A program made the translations under genes and the position numbers. Of a stretch of 8,165 nucleotides of DNA, positions 1 through 5,693 are shown piece by piece. Origin of the DNA: Firmicutes bacterium CAG:194 (GTDB lineage Bacteria; Bacillota; Clostridia; Lachnospirales; Lachnospiraceae); NCBI GenBank assembly GCA_000432915.1, contig HF995213.1, positions 31,288 to 39,452 of the forward strand, in the 5' to 3' direction. Below the pieces are notes generated by a model. That model worked only from the letters and a program-made list of their open reading frames with translations, had not been told where the DNA came from and searched no databases. Every line of letters begins with the position of its first letter. The first letter of the stretch is position 1.

Positions 1-109
1 GCTCTACAGAAACATTCAATTCCTCTAAAACCGCCTGCATCTTATCCAGCACAACGATCGTCGGATCCTCTACCAGTCCTCTGCCGCCATAATAAATATT
101 GATCTTCAT
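1..109 (-). CDS. Probable flavodoxin-like NAD(P)H-dependent oxidoreductase, N-terminal fragment
   Basis: Only the first 36 codons are present; the gene runs off the left edge. The ATG at 109-107 follows a good ribosome binding site (AAGGA, about 5 bases upstream) and lies 20 bases after the rhomboid stop, so it is probably the next gene of the same transcript. The start reads MKINIYYGGRGLVEDPT, then a predicted amphipathic helix. A first beta strand followed by a glycine-rich turn fits the phosphate-binding loop region of flavodoxin-like FMN/NAD(P)H reductases. From memory, Lachnospiraceae have similar proteins starting with a YYGGRG-type motif and annotated as flavodoxin family or NAD(P)H-dependent oxidoreductases. 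No catalytic residue can be checked on this fragment, and it has no obvious link to pili. That a gene starts here is fairly sure; the product name is tentative. Confidence 0.55.
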   Translation of the reverse strand, partial: MKINIYYGGRGLVEDPTIVVLDKMQAVLEELNVSVE

Positions 110-129
110 CTGTTTCCTTCTCTCTGTCT

Positions 130-1182
130 CTATCCGTTTCTGCTTTCCTGCGGTTTTTTGCGTTTCTTTCTATATAAAAGAATCGCCAGAATAAAACCGC
201 TGAATAAACCGCCTACATGTGCTGCATTATCAATATTACTTCCCGTAAATCCTGAAAATAAGGAATAACTGATCAAAAACAGGATCTTCGGAACTGTCAT
301 GATCTCCAGCTTTCCTCTGTTCCGCAGAAGAACCCACAAAAGCCCGCCGATCATACCAAAGATCGCCCCGCTTGCACCAAGGGAACTTCTGTCATCCATA
401 AAATAATACGAAAATGCCATGGATGCAAAGCTTCCCGCAATTCCGCTTCCCAGATACAAAAGCAGATATTTAAAATGTCCGAGTGCCCGCTCTACAATAT
501 CCCCTAAGAAATAAAGCAGCATCATATTACCGACCAGATGCGTGATATCCGCATGCAAAAACATACAGGTCAGGATTCTGTACCACTGTCCGCTGTTATA
601 CACCAGATCGCGGTTCAATACGCCTCTGTCATACAGAAAATCCCCTGTCAGGATACAGGCTGTAAATACAAGCGCATTGATAATAAAGATTGCATGATTG
701 ACAAGTGGTCTTTCTTTGATGCTTTTATAAAACTGCTGCCCTCTGGCGTCATAAATGACCGGATCCTCCAGTCTGCCCTTTGGTGCATACGGCTTTTCCA
801 GACATTTTGTCAAAAGCTCCTTCATACCATAAAAATCTTCTGCTCTGCCCTCCGGGATCAGAAGCCTGTTTTCCTGCTCCAGGATCAGCCAGCAGAAAGC
901 ATCATCACCGGACAACCGCATTGCGGCATTTTCATCATCTGTCAGGATCAGAGATAACATATGTACATCCAGACAGCCACCGTCTACAAAACGCCAGCTG
1001 ATCTTCTTTGTGATCTGCTCATATTGCTCTGCGGTAATTTCCGGATGGTCTGTCTGATCGATCAGACAGACTGCATTCGCATATCTGTTTTCCATAATAA
1101 AATAAACCGCAAAGCCGGGAACAAATTCCATCAGCTTTTTAAAGCCCTGCTCTATAAAAAAATCTTCCAGTTTCTCATTCAT
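130..1182 (-). CDS. Rhomboid family intramembrane serine protease with a ~155-residue N-terminal cytosolic domain
   Basis: This 350-residue protein has a soluble N-terminal region (about 1-158) and a rhomboid core (about 160-338). The core shows the WYR...FLHADITHLVGN motif (W200, Y201, R202; H210, H215, N219), the GASGA serine motif with nucleophile S271, and the AAHVGG motif with H322, so the Ser-His dyad is intact. Six or so hydrophobic segments and a basic tail (RKKRKK, about 338-343) follow the usual plan. Rhomboids cut membrane proteins near or within a transmembrane helix. The ATG at 1182-1180 is chosen because AAAAGGG lies just upstream. The frame stays open to a TTG at 1236-1234, but that has no ribosome binding site. 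It follows the DUF6382-like gene by 66 bases, and the gap holds a hairpin covering the ribosome binding site. The N-terminal domain is not recognised. Being last in a pilus block suggests a pilin-like or surface substrate, which is inference. Confidence 0.93.
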   Translation of the reverse strand: MNEKLEDFFIEQGFKKLMEFVPGFAVYFIMENRYANAVCLIDQTDHPEITAEQYEQITKKISWRFVDGGCLDVHMLSLILTDDENAAMRLSGDDAFCWLILEQENRLLIPEGRAEDFYGMKELLTKCLEKPYAPKGRLEDPVIYDARGQQFYKSIKERPLVNHAIFIINALVFTACILTGDFLYDRGVLNRDLVYNSGQWYRILTCMFLHADITHLVGNMMLLYFLGDIVERALGHFKYLLLYLGSGIAGSFASMAFSYYFMDDRSSLGASGAIFGMIGGLLWVLLRNRGKLEIMTVPKILFLISYSLFSGFTGSNIDNAAHVGGLFSGFILAILLYRKKRKKPQESRNG

Positions 1183-1185
1183 ACA

Positions 1186-1215
1186 GTTACCCTTTTCTAT
1201 CTTTAAAAGGGTAAC
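1186..1215 (-). promoter_or_regulatory. Hairpin covering the rhomboid ribosome binding site
   Basis: On the minus strand an 11-base arm (GTTACCCTTTT) is followed after an 8-base loop (AAAGATAG) by its exact reverse complement (AAAAGGGTAAC). The second arm contains the AAAAGGG Shine-Dalgarno and ends three bases before the rhomboid ATG at 1182-1180. If formed in mRNA, the stem would hide the ribosome binding site. There is no U-tract after the stem, so it does not look like an intrinsic terminator. The repeat is seen directly; a regulatory role is inferred. Confidence 0.6.
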
Positions 1216-1248
1216 ATTTCTTGCCTTTGATGTCAATGTTAGCAGTGG

Positions 1249-2079
1249 CTAATGCGACCTCCGATACAGATAAAAAATTGCATTTCCAAGAATTCCGCAG
1301 CAACAGAAAAAAATGGGAAAAACCATCGTCATAACAGAATTTCTGCCTGTATATATACAATAACCGATAAAAATCAGACTTAAGAATATCACACCGGTAA
1401 AAAAGAACGGAACCAGAACTTTTTTATTTTTCATATTTTCTTCTGATTCATCCTCTGTATACTTTTTCTGTATCTCTTTTTTCTCTTTCTCTGTTTCCTC
1501 CGGTTGTTTTCTTTCTTCCGGGAAATAATCCGCAGCATTTTCTTTTTCCCTCGGTTTTTCTATGATCTGCGTCAGAATTGCTTCCAGTCCGAGACTGTCT
1601 TCGCGCACCAGCTTGTAAAACCGATAAGCATAGGTAACTGCAAATTCATCCTCCTGATCGATCATGCTCAAAAGCTCCTGCGCCAGATTCGTGGTCTTAT
1701 CCTGTAAAGCGGCTGAAACAGAAGGATCATAACAGAAATAAAAGGATCCCTCATAAAAATAGATCATTTCCGGGGAAAGTAATAAACCATCTGCAGGCAG
1801 GAAATATTCCTGCAGCTTTAATAAAACCAGATAAAGAGCTGTAAAAAATGTCTGTATGTCTGTTGCCGTCAGAGCCTGTCTTTTTGCAAATGTCTCCAGA
1901 CTGCTCCCACAGACTGCATAGGAAAGTCTCTTTTCTCCGTTAAAATTCTGCAGACTGCATGGAAAAAGTCCCGATATCTCATTTTCTGCCAGCATCTGCA
2001 GGAAAAATGCAGATGCCTGCTCCATTTCCCCCAAAATCAGAAAACTGCCCTGTGCCTGTTTTTGATATTCTATTTTCAT
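1249..2079 (-). CDS. DUF6382-like protein with two C-terminal membrane helices, no FHA domain seen
   Basis: This 276-residue protein has an N-terminal globular part (about 1-175) of the style I associate with DUF6382 proteins of Lachnospiraceae. Visible parts are an ISGLFPCS strand near 35-42, a Y-A-V strand near 54-56, a helical middle, and LLLSPEMIYFYEG followed by FYFCYDPS near 99-120. A charged Glu/Lys linker follows (about 174-220), then two hydrophobic segments (about 222-243 and 248-272). The family members I know of often end in an FHA phosphothreonine-binding domain. None is visible here: there is no GR...S..H signature. The order of strands, helices and a 'LxPExIY' segment recalls degenerate kinase folds such as YukC/EssB of type VII secretion, but this is only a resemblance. 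Its ATG overlaps the TGA of the upstream tadE (ATGA), implying translational coupling and a role beside the pilus machinery, perhaps as a cytosolic membrane-anchored scaffold. Function unknown. Confidence 0.75.
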   Translation of the reverse strand: MKIEYQKQAQGSFLILGEMEQASAFFLQMLAENEISGLFPCSLQNFNGEKRLSYAVCGSSLETFAKRQALTATDIQTFFTALYLVLLKLQEYFLPADGLLLSPEMIYFYEGSFYFCYDPSVSAALQDKTTNLAQELLSMIDQEDEFAVTYAYRFYKLVREDSLGLEAILTQIIEKPREKENAADYFPEERKQPEETEKEKKEIQKKYTEDESEENMKNKKVLVPFFFTGVIFLSLIFIGYCIYTGRNSVMTMVFPIFFCCCGILGNAIFYLYRRSH

Positions 2080-2633
2080 GATCTGTCCTCTCTTTTTGCA
2101 TGATTACTGATCTGCCGGATCCGGTGCGATTCCCAGATCACTTTCGATGGGTTCAAGCGTTTTATCTTTTTTTCAACCTGTCCGGAAAATACCCCTGCCC
2201 GAAACCCCATCCCCCGAAAAAAGGAAAGCAGGGGACTTTTTCGCTCCAGTCTGATCTGTGCTTTGATCTCCCATAAAGAAACCGAAACGGAATAATCCAC
2301 ATTAGTCAGAAAAACCAGCCTCTTTTTCCCCATTTTCTGCATTTCCTTCAGGATCTTATCCTCTGTTTCGCGCCTTCCCGCATGCTCCATCTGCGCACCG
2401 TGGATTACTGCCTGCCCTGCCAGATCCACTGCTGCTGCCCGGTTATAAAAGAAAATGGCCGTTTCTGTCAGAAGCATAAAAAGAGCCAGAAGAAGTGGCA
2501 GAAGAAATGCTGCCTCTACGGTCGCACTACCCTTTCTGTCGTATTTTTCTGTCCGTATTCTTTTTATTTTTCTGCTTTCTATCACGCCCATTTTCATTTT
2601 CTGTTCCATTTTTATATATCTTCCTGTTTTCAT
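2076..2633 (-). CDS. TadE-like pseudopilin (second TadE paralogue)
   Basis: The protein has a basic leader of about 35 residues ending in DRKG, then SATVEAAFLLPLLLALFMLL and a further hydrophobic stretch to about 63. This is the TadE signature: cleavage expected after G35, leaving Ser at +1 and Glu (E40) at +5, as prepilin peptidases need. The rest (about 64-185) is a soluble domain that would lie outside the membrane. TadE-like proteins are minor pilins of Tad systems. The ATG at 2633-2631 has only a weak upstream GAG. The in-frame ATG eight codons later (2609-2607) has AGGAAG about 11-13 bases before it and is a real alternative, shortening only the leader. The stop codon overlaps the next gene's ATG. 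No Cys-rich tail is present, unlike the other TadE-like protein of this block. Confidence 0.85.
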   Translation of the reverse strand: MKTGRYIKMEQKMKMGVIESRKIKRIRTEKYDRKGSATVEAAFLLPLLLALFMLLTETAIFFYNRAAAVDLAGQAVIHGAQMEHAGRRETEDKILKEMQKMGKKRLVFLTNVDYSVSVSLWEIKAQIRLERKSPLLSFFRGMGFRAGVFSGQVEKKIKRLNPSKVIWESHRIRQISNHAKREDRS

Positions 2634-2674
2634 CTCTAATTTAATGAGTCGTTTTATGACCTGTCGACACTTAC

Positions 2675-2690
2675 ATTTTAATATTAAAAT
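2675..2690. repeat. Perfect 16-base AT-rich palindrome in the gap before the second tadE
   Basis: ATTTTAATATTAAAAT equals its own reverse complement. It sits in the 65-base space between the prepilin peptidase stop and the tadE start, with a second short palindrome (TGTCGACA, 2662-2669) just downstream in transcription order. It could be an operator or mRNA hairpin, or simply AT-rich spacer. No U-tract or clear -35/-10 pair goes with it. Confidence 0.5.
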
Positions 2691-2698
2691 CTTATCCT

Positions 2699-3112
2699 TT
2701 AGAAATTACTAACCAAATAGATCAGATAAGAAAACGTAAGAAACGGCAGATACGGTATTTCCGTCTTTCTGTTTCCTTTCCGCACCAAAATAAGAAAGAT
2801 CCCTGCAATACCTGCCATAAAAAGCCCTGCCACAAAAATAAAAAAAACCGGATAAAAGGGCAGATAGCAGGCACACAGCAAAACCGCAAATGCATCTCCC
2901 TTTCCGATCGCTTCCTTTGTCAGAATGGAAAGAACAAACAAAAGGATACTGAACAAAAAACCCGGTACTTCTGCCCGTAAAAACCCATCCGGCATTTGAT
3001 AAAATGCAAGTACAAATCCCGGTAAAAGGAAAGCAATATTTACCTTTTTTTCTCTGATATCCCGCACAGATAACAAAAGCAGAAAAAGAAAACCGATCCA
3101 TTCCCGTTTCAT
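2699..3112 (-). CDS. Minimal type IV prepilin peptidase (A24 family, TadV/CpaA-like)
   Basis: This 137-residue, very hydrophobic protein has the two aspartates of the A24 aspartyl protease family: D18 in SVRDIREKK after the first membrane helix, and D73 in the GKGD motif. In this family they cut pilin leaders at the inner membrane face. The N-terminal cysteine-rich methyltransferase domain of larger PilD enzymes is absent, as usual for Tad peptidases. About five membrane segments can be drawn (6-15, 26-38, 51-66, 75-87, 90-108), plus one at the C-terminus. The ATG at 3112-3110 starts right after the TAG of the TadE-like gene (3116-3114), with AGGGA just upstream. The frame is open to an ATG at 3172, but that would put 20 extra polar residues inside the previous gene. 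Natural substrates here are the Flp1-like pilin and the two TadE proteins. Confidence 0.88.
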   Translation of the reverse strand: MKREWIGFLFLLLLSVRDIREKKVNIAFLLPGFVLAFYQMPDGFLRAEVPGFLFSILLFVLSILTKEAIGKGDAFAVLLCACYLPFYPVFFIFVAGLFMAGIAGIFLILVRKGNRKTEIPYLPFLTFSYLIYLVSNF

Positions 3113-3113
3113 T

Positions 3114-3902
3114 CTATTCCCTGCAGCAGTCCTTACACGCTGCTCTCCCTTCTGCCTGCGACAGCAATACAACCCGCAGACTCCGTTTCAGATCCGGACA
3201 GTTGATCTCTGTATGATACTTTACCCCATAATCTGTGATGAACACGGTCGTCCGCTTCAGTTCTTCTTTTGTCAGTTTCAGACATTTTTTGCATGTATCA
3301 TAAATTTTTCTATCCTTGTTTCTTTTTGCACCGACATCTTTGCCACTGACAGGTAAAATATCGATATTTAAGTGCTTACAGCTTCTTTTTCTGTGATAAA
3401 CAGATCCATGCTCCGTCAGAAAAACATAAATTGCACTTTCTCCTGTCACATCTCCGTTTGTCGCATCATAGCCGTTAAATTTATGGACAATACAGTGATT
3501 TTCCAAAAGGATCGTCCGTATGCCCGGACATTTCGGTGTCAGAGAAGCTGAATAAACACGGCGCAGACGGATCATATCACTCTGACTGCCCTGTACACCG
3601 GCTGCCAAAACCGCCGTTTCTCTGGCTGTCTTATGCAGTTTCAGCTGCCGGTCCATATAATTTTGGGTTATCGTGACAATTGATAATAACATAAGACATC
3701 CGATCAAAAAGAGCGGAACAACAAGTGCGGCTTCTACGGTCATGCTTCCCTGATCCATACACCATATACGGAAGAAGAGTACAGAAAATGGTCTCTGGCA
3801 GATCTTTTTTGGGAGATTGTTGTTCGATTGAACGGGATAATAAAACTGTGTCTGGAGTATTTTTCCTTTCTGTCTTTTGATTTTATGTATGCCAGAGGCC
3901 AT
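3114..3902 (-). CDS. TadE-like pseudopilin with tandem His/Cys metal-binding-like modules
   Basis: A long basic leader (about 1-52) ends in MDQG. It is followed by SMTVEAALVVPLFLIGCLMLL, the TadE-type pilin segment: predicted cut after G52, with E57 at +5. After a helical stretch the C-terminal third holds two copies of one module. Copy one begins IYVFLTEHGSVYH, with H170, C175, C204, C207; copy two begins VFITDYGVKYH, with H230, C235, C256, C259. The pattern V(F/Y)-(L/I)-T-x2-G-x2-YH-x4-C ... C-x2-C looks like a small zinc- or other metal-binding fold seen at the ends of many Clostridia proteins. The cysteines could instead pair outside the cell. The ATG at 3902-3900 is favoured by a strong GGAGGG about 8-9 bases upstream. 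An inner ATG at 3758-3756, just before the cleavage site, has no ribosome binding site. It lies 28 bases after the DUF5702-like gene. Confidence 0.85.
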   Translation of the reverse strand: MASGIHKIKRQKGKILQTQFYYPVQSNNNLPKKICQRPFSVLFFRIWCMDQGSMTVEAALVVPLFLIGCLMLLSIVTITQNYMDRQLKLHKTARETAVLAAGVQGSQSDMIRLRRVYSASLTPKCPGIRTILLENHCIVHKFNGYDATNGDVTGESAIYVFLTEHGSVYHRKRSCKHLNIDILPVSGKDVGAKRNKDRKIYDTCKKCLKLTKEELKRTTVFITDYGVKYHTEINCPDLKRSLRVVLLSQAEGRAACKDCCRE

Positions 3903-3930
3903 CTTCTGTACCCTCCTTTCCTGATAGCAC

Positions 3931-5376
3931 TTAATAGTAAAAAGTTCTTTCTAATTCTTTGCTGTAGCCATATTTACTTCCGACCTCCGCCTGTATGCTG
4001 AGATAGTCCACACAATCTGCCAGATAAAAGGATGCATCTTCTGTCTGCAGATGCATTTCCACAATGTCCATCATACGCAGCACCTTTTTCTCTTCTCCTT
4101 CCGCTGCCAGAAACAGACGCAGATATTCCTGATAAGATAATTCTCCGGGCTTTTTCTCCTGTGTATCTTTAACTGACGTATCTCCTTCGTATTGCAGCAT
4201 TCCTTCCAGGCTGTAATGCCAGTTCTGTGCTGTTTTCAACAAAGACACACCACCGCCTGCCAGAAGTGTTCTGACATCATACACCGCCTCTGCATAAGCC
4301 CACGCAAATAATAAGGAAATCTTGATCGGCTCAATTAGTACGGGAACACCTGCTGCCGTAGCGACTGCAAAAGCCATCGCCGCTGCTTCTGCCATTTTTG
4401 CGCCGTCAGAAAACAAGTAGGTAACATTACTGACTTCCCGGATCAAAAGTAACCTGTGGACAACATATTTCAGATTTTCTATATCACTGTTTTTTCCGCC
4501 CAGAATATATTCCAGCTGATAGGACAATTCTCCTGCATCTTTTTCCTCATCCGGAAAACAGCTGCATTTTTCCATAATATAACTGTCAAACAACAGCTTT
4601 TCCGCTGTTTTTACCTGCTCCCGGGAAGTAAGTCCGATTCCCTCCTGCTTTCCTTCTCTGTGAGAGCTGAAGCGGGCAGGGTTGATCGACTGTTCCGAAA
4701 TATGCTGCTTCTGATCTGTTACAAGCAGGAGAACACCTTTTGCCCTGCTTCCATTCACCTGATCCGCCGGATTTTCCAGCTCTGTTTCTTCCAAAACAGG
4801 ATTTCCTTCCGCATCCACCTTTCCGGTGTCTTTTTTCGGAAGCTCCGTTTCTTCTATGATACGCTGGTTCTGCTGTCTTTCCGCCGTCACATCTCTTGTC
4901 AATAATCCACTCTCCTTAGCAGCGATAAGTTCATTTTTCAGCTCCGCCACATAGGACAGCCCATATTTCTGCTCCATATACCGGATCGCCTGTTTTTCAA
5001 AAACAGCTCCCTTCTGATCCGTTGCATACGCATACGCCGGAAAAGAAACATCCGACAAAAAACATTTTGTCAGATCTGCCGTAGCTGCCGTCTGACCCTG
5101 CATCAGATTTTCATTTGCATAGTAACTGAAATGCTTTTTGGCACGCGCAAGAGAACCTGTTTTTTCTCCATAGGAGGTATCTATAAAAAGAAGATCATAT
5201 GCATCAAAAAGTGCCCGGTTATACTCTGCAAACACAGAATACACTGCCAGATCCACAGCGGTTTCTGCCTGTATGCTGATCGCTCTTTGTCTGGCACCTT
5301 CTATGACCGTCACAAACAAAGACAGTAACACCGCCAGCATCCATGTCATATAGACAGTAACAGATCCTTTTTTCAT
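3931..5376 (-). CDS. DUF5702-like Tad-locus membrane-anchored protein
   Basis: This 481-residue protein opens with MKKGSVTVYMTWMLAVLLSL, a pilin-like leader plus one membrane helix (about 6-25). A long extracytoplasmic part follows, starting with the phrase EYNRALFDAYDLLFIDTSYG (51-70) that I recognise from DUF5702 proteins of clostridial Tad loci. A charged low-complexity segment lies near 160-210. A hydrophobic, alanine-rich stretch lies near 328-375 and may be buried helices rather than true membrane spans. The leader resembles a prepilin site (KKG/SVTVY), but the +5 residue is Tyr where pilins have Glu. It may therefore stay uncut or be cut inefficiently. A strong ribosome binding site (AAGGGAGGTA) precedes the ATG. 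It sits between the pilin and TadE genes and is probably an assembly, tip or surface component. Molecular role unknown. Confidence 0.82.
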   Translation of the reverse strand: MKKGSVTVYMTWMLAVLLSLFVTVIEGARQRAISIQAETAVDLAVYSVFAEYNRALFDAYDLLFIDTSYGEKTGSLARAKKHFSYYANENLMQGQTAATADLTKCFLSDVSFPAYAYATDQKGAVFEKQAIRYMEQKYGLSYVAELKNELIAAKESGLLTRDVTAERQQNQRIIEETELPKKDTGKVDAEGNPVLEETELENPADQVNGSRAKGVLLLVTDQKQHISEQSINPARFSSHREGKQEGIGLTSREQVKTAEKLLFDSYIMEKCSCFPDEEKDAGELSYQLEYILGGKNSDIENLKYVVHRLLLIREVSNVTYLFSDGAKMAEAAAMAFAVATAAGVPVLIEPIKISLLFAWAYAEAVYDVRTLLAGGGVSLLKTAQNWHYSLEGMLQYEGDTSVKDTQEKKPGELSYQEYLRLFLAAEGEEKKVLRMMDIVEMHLQTEDASFYLADCVDYLSIQAEVGSKYGYSKELERTFYY

Positions 5377-5391
5377 TTGATACCTCCCTTC

Positions 5392-5409
5392 GCAAAGCTC
5401 AGACTTTGC
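5392..5409 (-). repeat. Short inverted repeat at the pilin stop codon
   Basis: GCAAAG and CTTTGC form a 6-bp stem with a 6-base loop. The structure spans the pilin stop codon (5401-5399) and ends just before the DUF5702 ribosome binding site. It could protect the 3' end of a pilin-only transcript or reduce expression of the next gene, but the stem is weak and may be chance. Confidence 0.3.
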
Positions 5410-5566
5410 CGCTTTCTGTTGAAATGGTCTTGAAAATATTATTGACGATTGTTGTAAGCTGCTTTTTAAAGATCAGAACAAGTCCGATCAAAACAACCAG
5501 AATCAGGATCATTTCCACTGTTCCGATTCCTTTTTCATCACGCCAGATTTCTTTGATCACCTGCAT
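5399..5566 (-). CDS. Flp1-like type IVb major pilin (55 residues)
   Basis: This short gene encodes MQVIKEIWRDEKG, then IGTVEMILILVVLIGLVLIF, then a polar tail of about 20 residues starting KKQLTT and ending ESGKV. Predicted prepilin cleavage is after G13, leaving Ile at +1 and Glu at +5 (E18), with one hydrophobic helix (about 19-33). Size and layout match the Flp1-like pilins of clostridial Tad systems. It lies between tadC and DUF5702, where the pilin gene is expected. The ribosome binding site is strong: AAGGGGGTG (5580-5572), 5 bases before the ATG, differing from the ideal by one base. It is preceded by the longest non-coding gap in the window (127 bases), which leaves room for its own promoter or an mRNA processing site. 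It should be the main fibre subunit and a substrate of the A24 peptidase encoded at 3112-2699. Confidence 0.88.
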   Translation of the reverse strand: MQVIKEIWRDEKGIGTVEMILILVVLIGLVLIFKKQLTTIVNNIFKTISTESGKV

Positions 5567-5693
5567 CTTCTCACCCCCTTTCCGGATTTAAACAGGTTAT
5601 ATGCCTCACACTTTCGCACCCGAGCGGATACGTAGCATGATCTATATTTCAGACATTTTCTGATGCAGACTACCATGCATATGTCGGAAAACG
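5567..5693 (-). promoter_or_regulatory. 127-base gap upstream of the pilin gene, candidate regulatory region
   Basis: All other junctions in the cpaF-to-DUF6382 block are overlaps or gaps of 65 bases or less, so this space stands out. It holds the pilin Shine-Dalgarno at its downstream end. Weak features are AT-rich -10-like stretches (TATAGA, TATAAC on the minus strand) without a convincing -35 partner, and two short inverted repeats (ATGCA...TGCAT and TCAGA...TCTGA). A separate pilin promoter or an RNA processing site is plausible but not shown. Confidence 0.3.

Noticed and set aside
538..957. Plus-strand open frame opposite the rhomboid gene
   Set aside because: Fully antisense to a well-supported gene, with no recognisable motif; the same holds for the other plus-strand frames across the window.
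1183..1236. Upstream TTG start extending the rhomboid by 18 residues
   Set aside because: No ribosome binding site before the TTG, and the extension would be coded across the hairpin; the ATG at 1182-1180 has AAAAGGG just upstream.
2709..3101. 130-codon minus-strand frame inside the prepilin peptidase gene
   Set aside because: Overlaps the A24 peptidase, whose two catalytic aspartates are in the other frame; this frame is only a +1 shadow.
4032..4056. Inverted repeat ATGCATCT ... AGATGCAT inside the DUF5702-like gene
   Set aside because: Lies in coding sequence, and both arms contain the self-complementary ATGCAT; likely chance.
5054..5071. GACAAAA / TTTTGTC 7-bp stem with AACA loop
   Set aside because: Inside the DUF5702-like coding region, AT-rich, not placed at any gene end; not a credible terminator.
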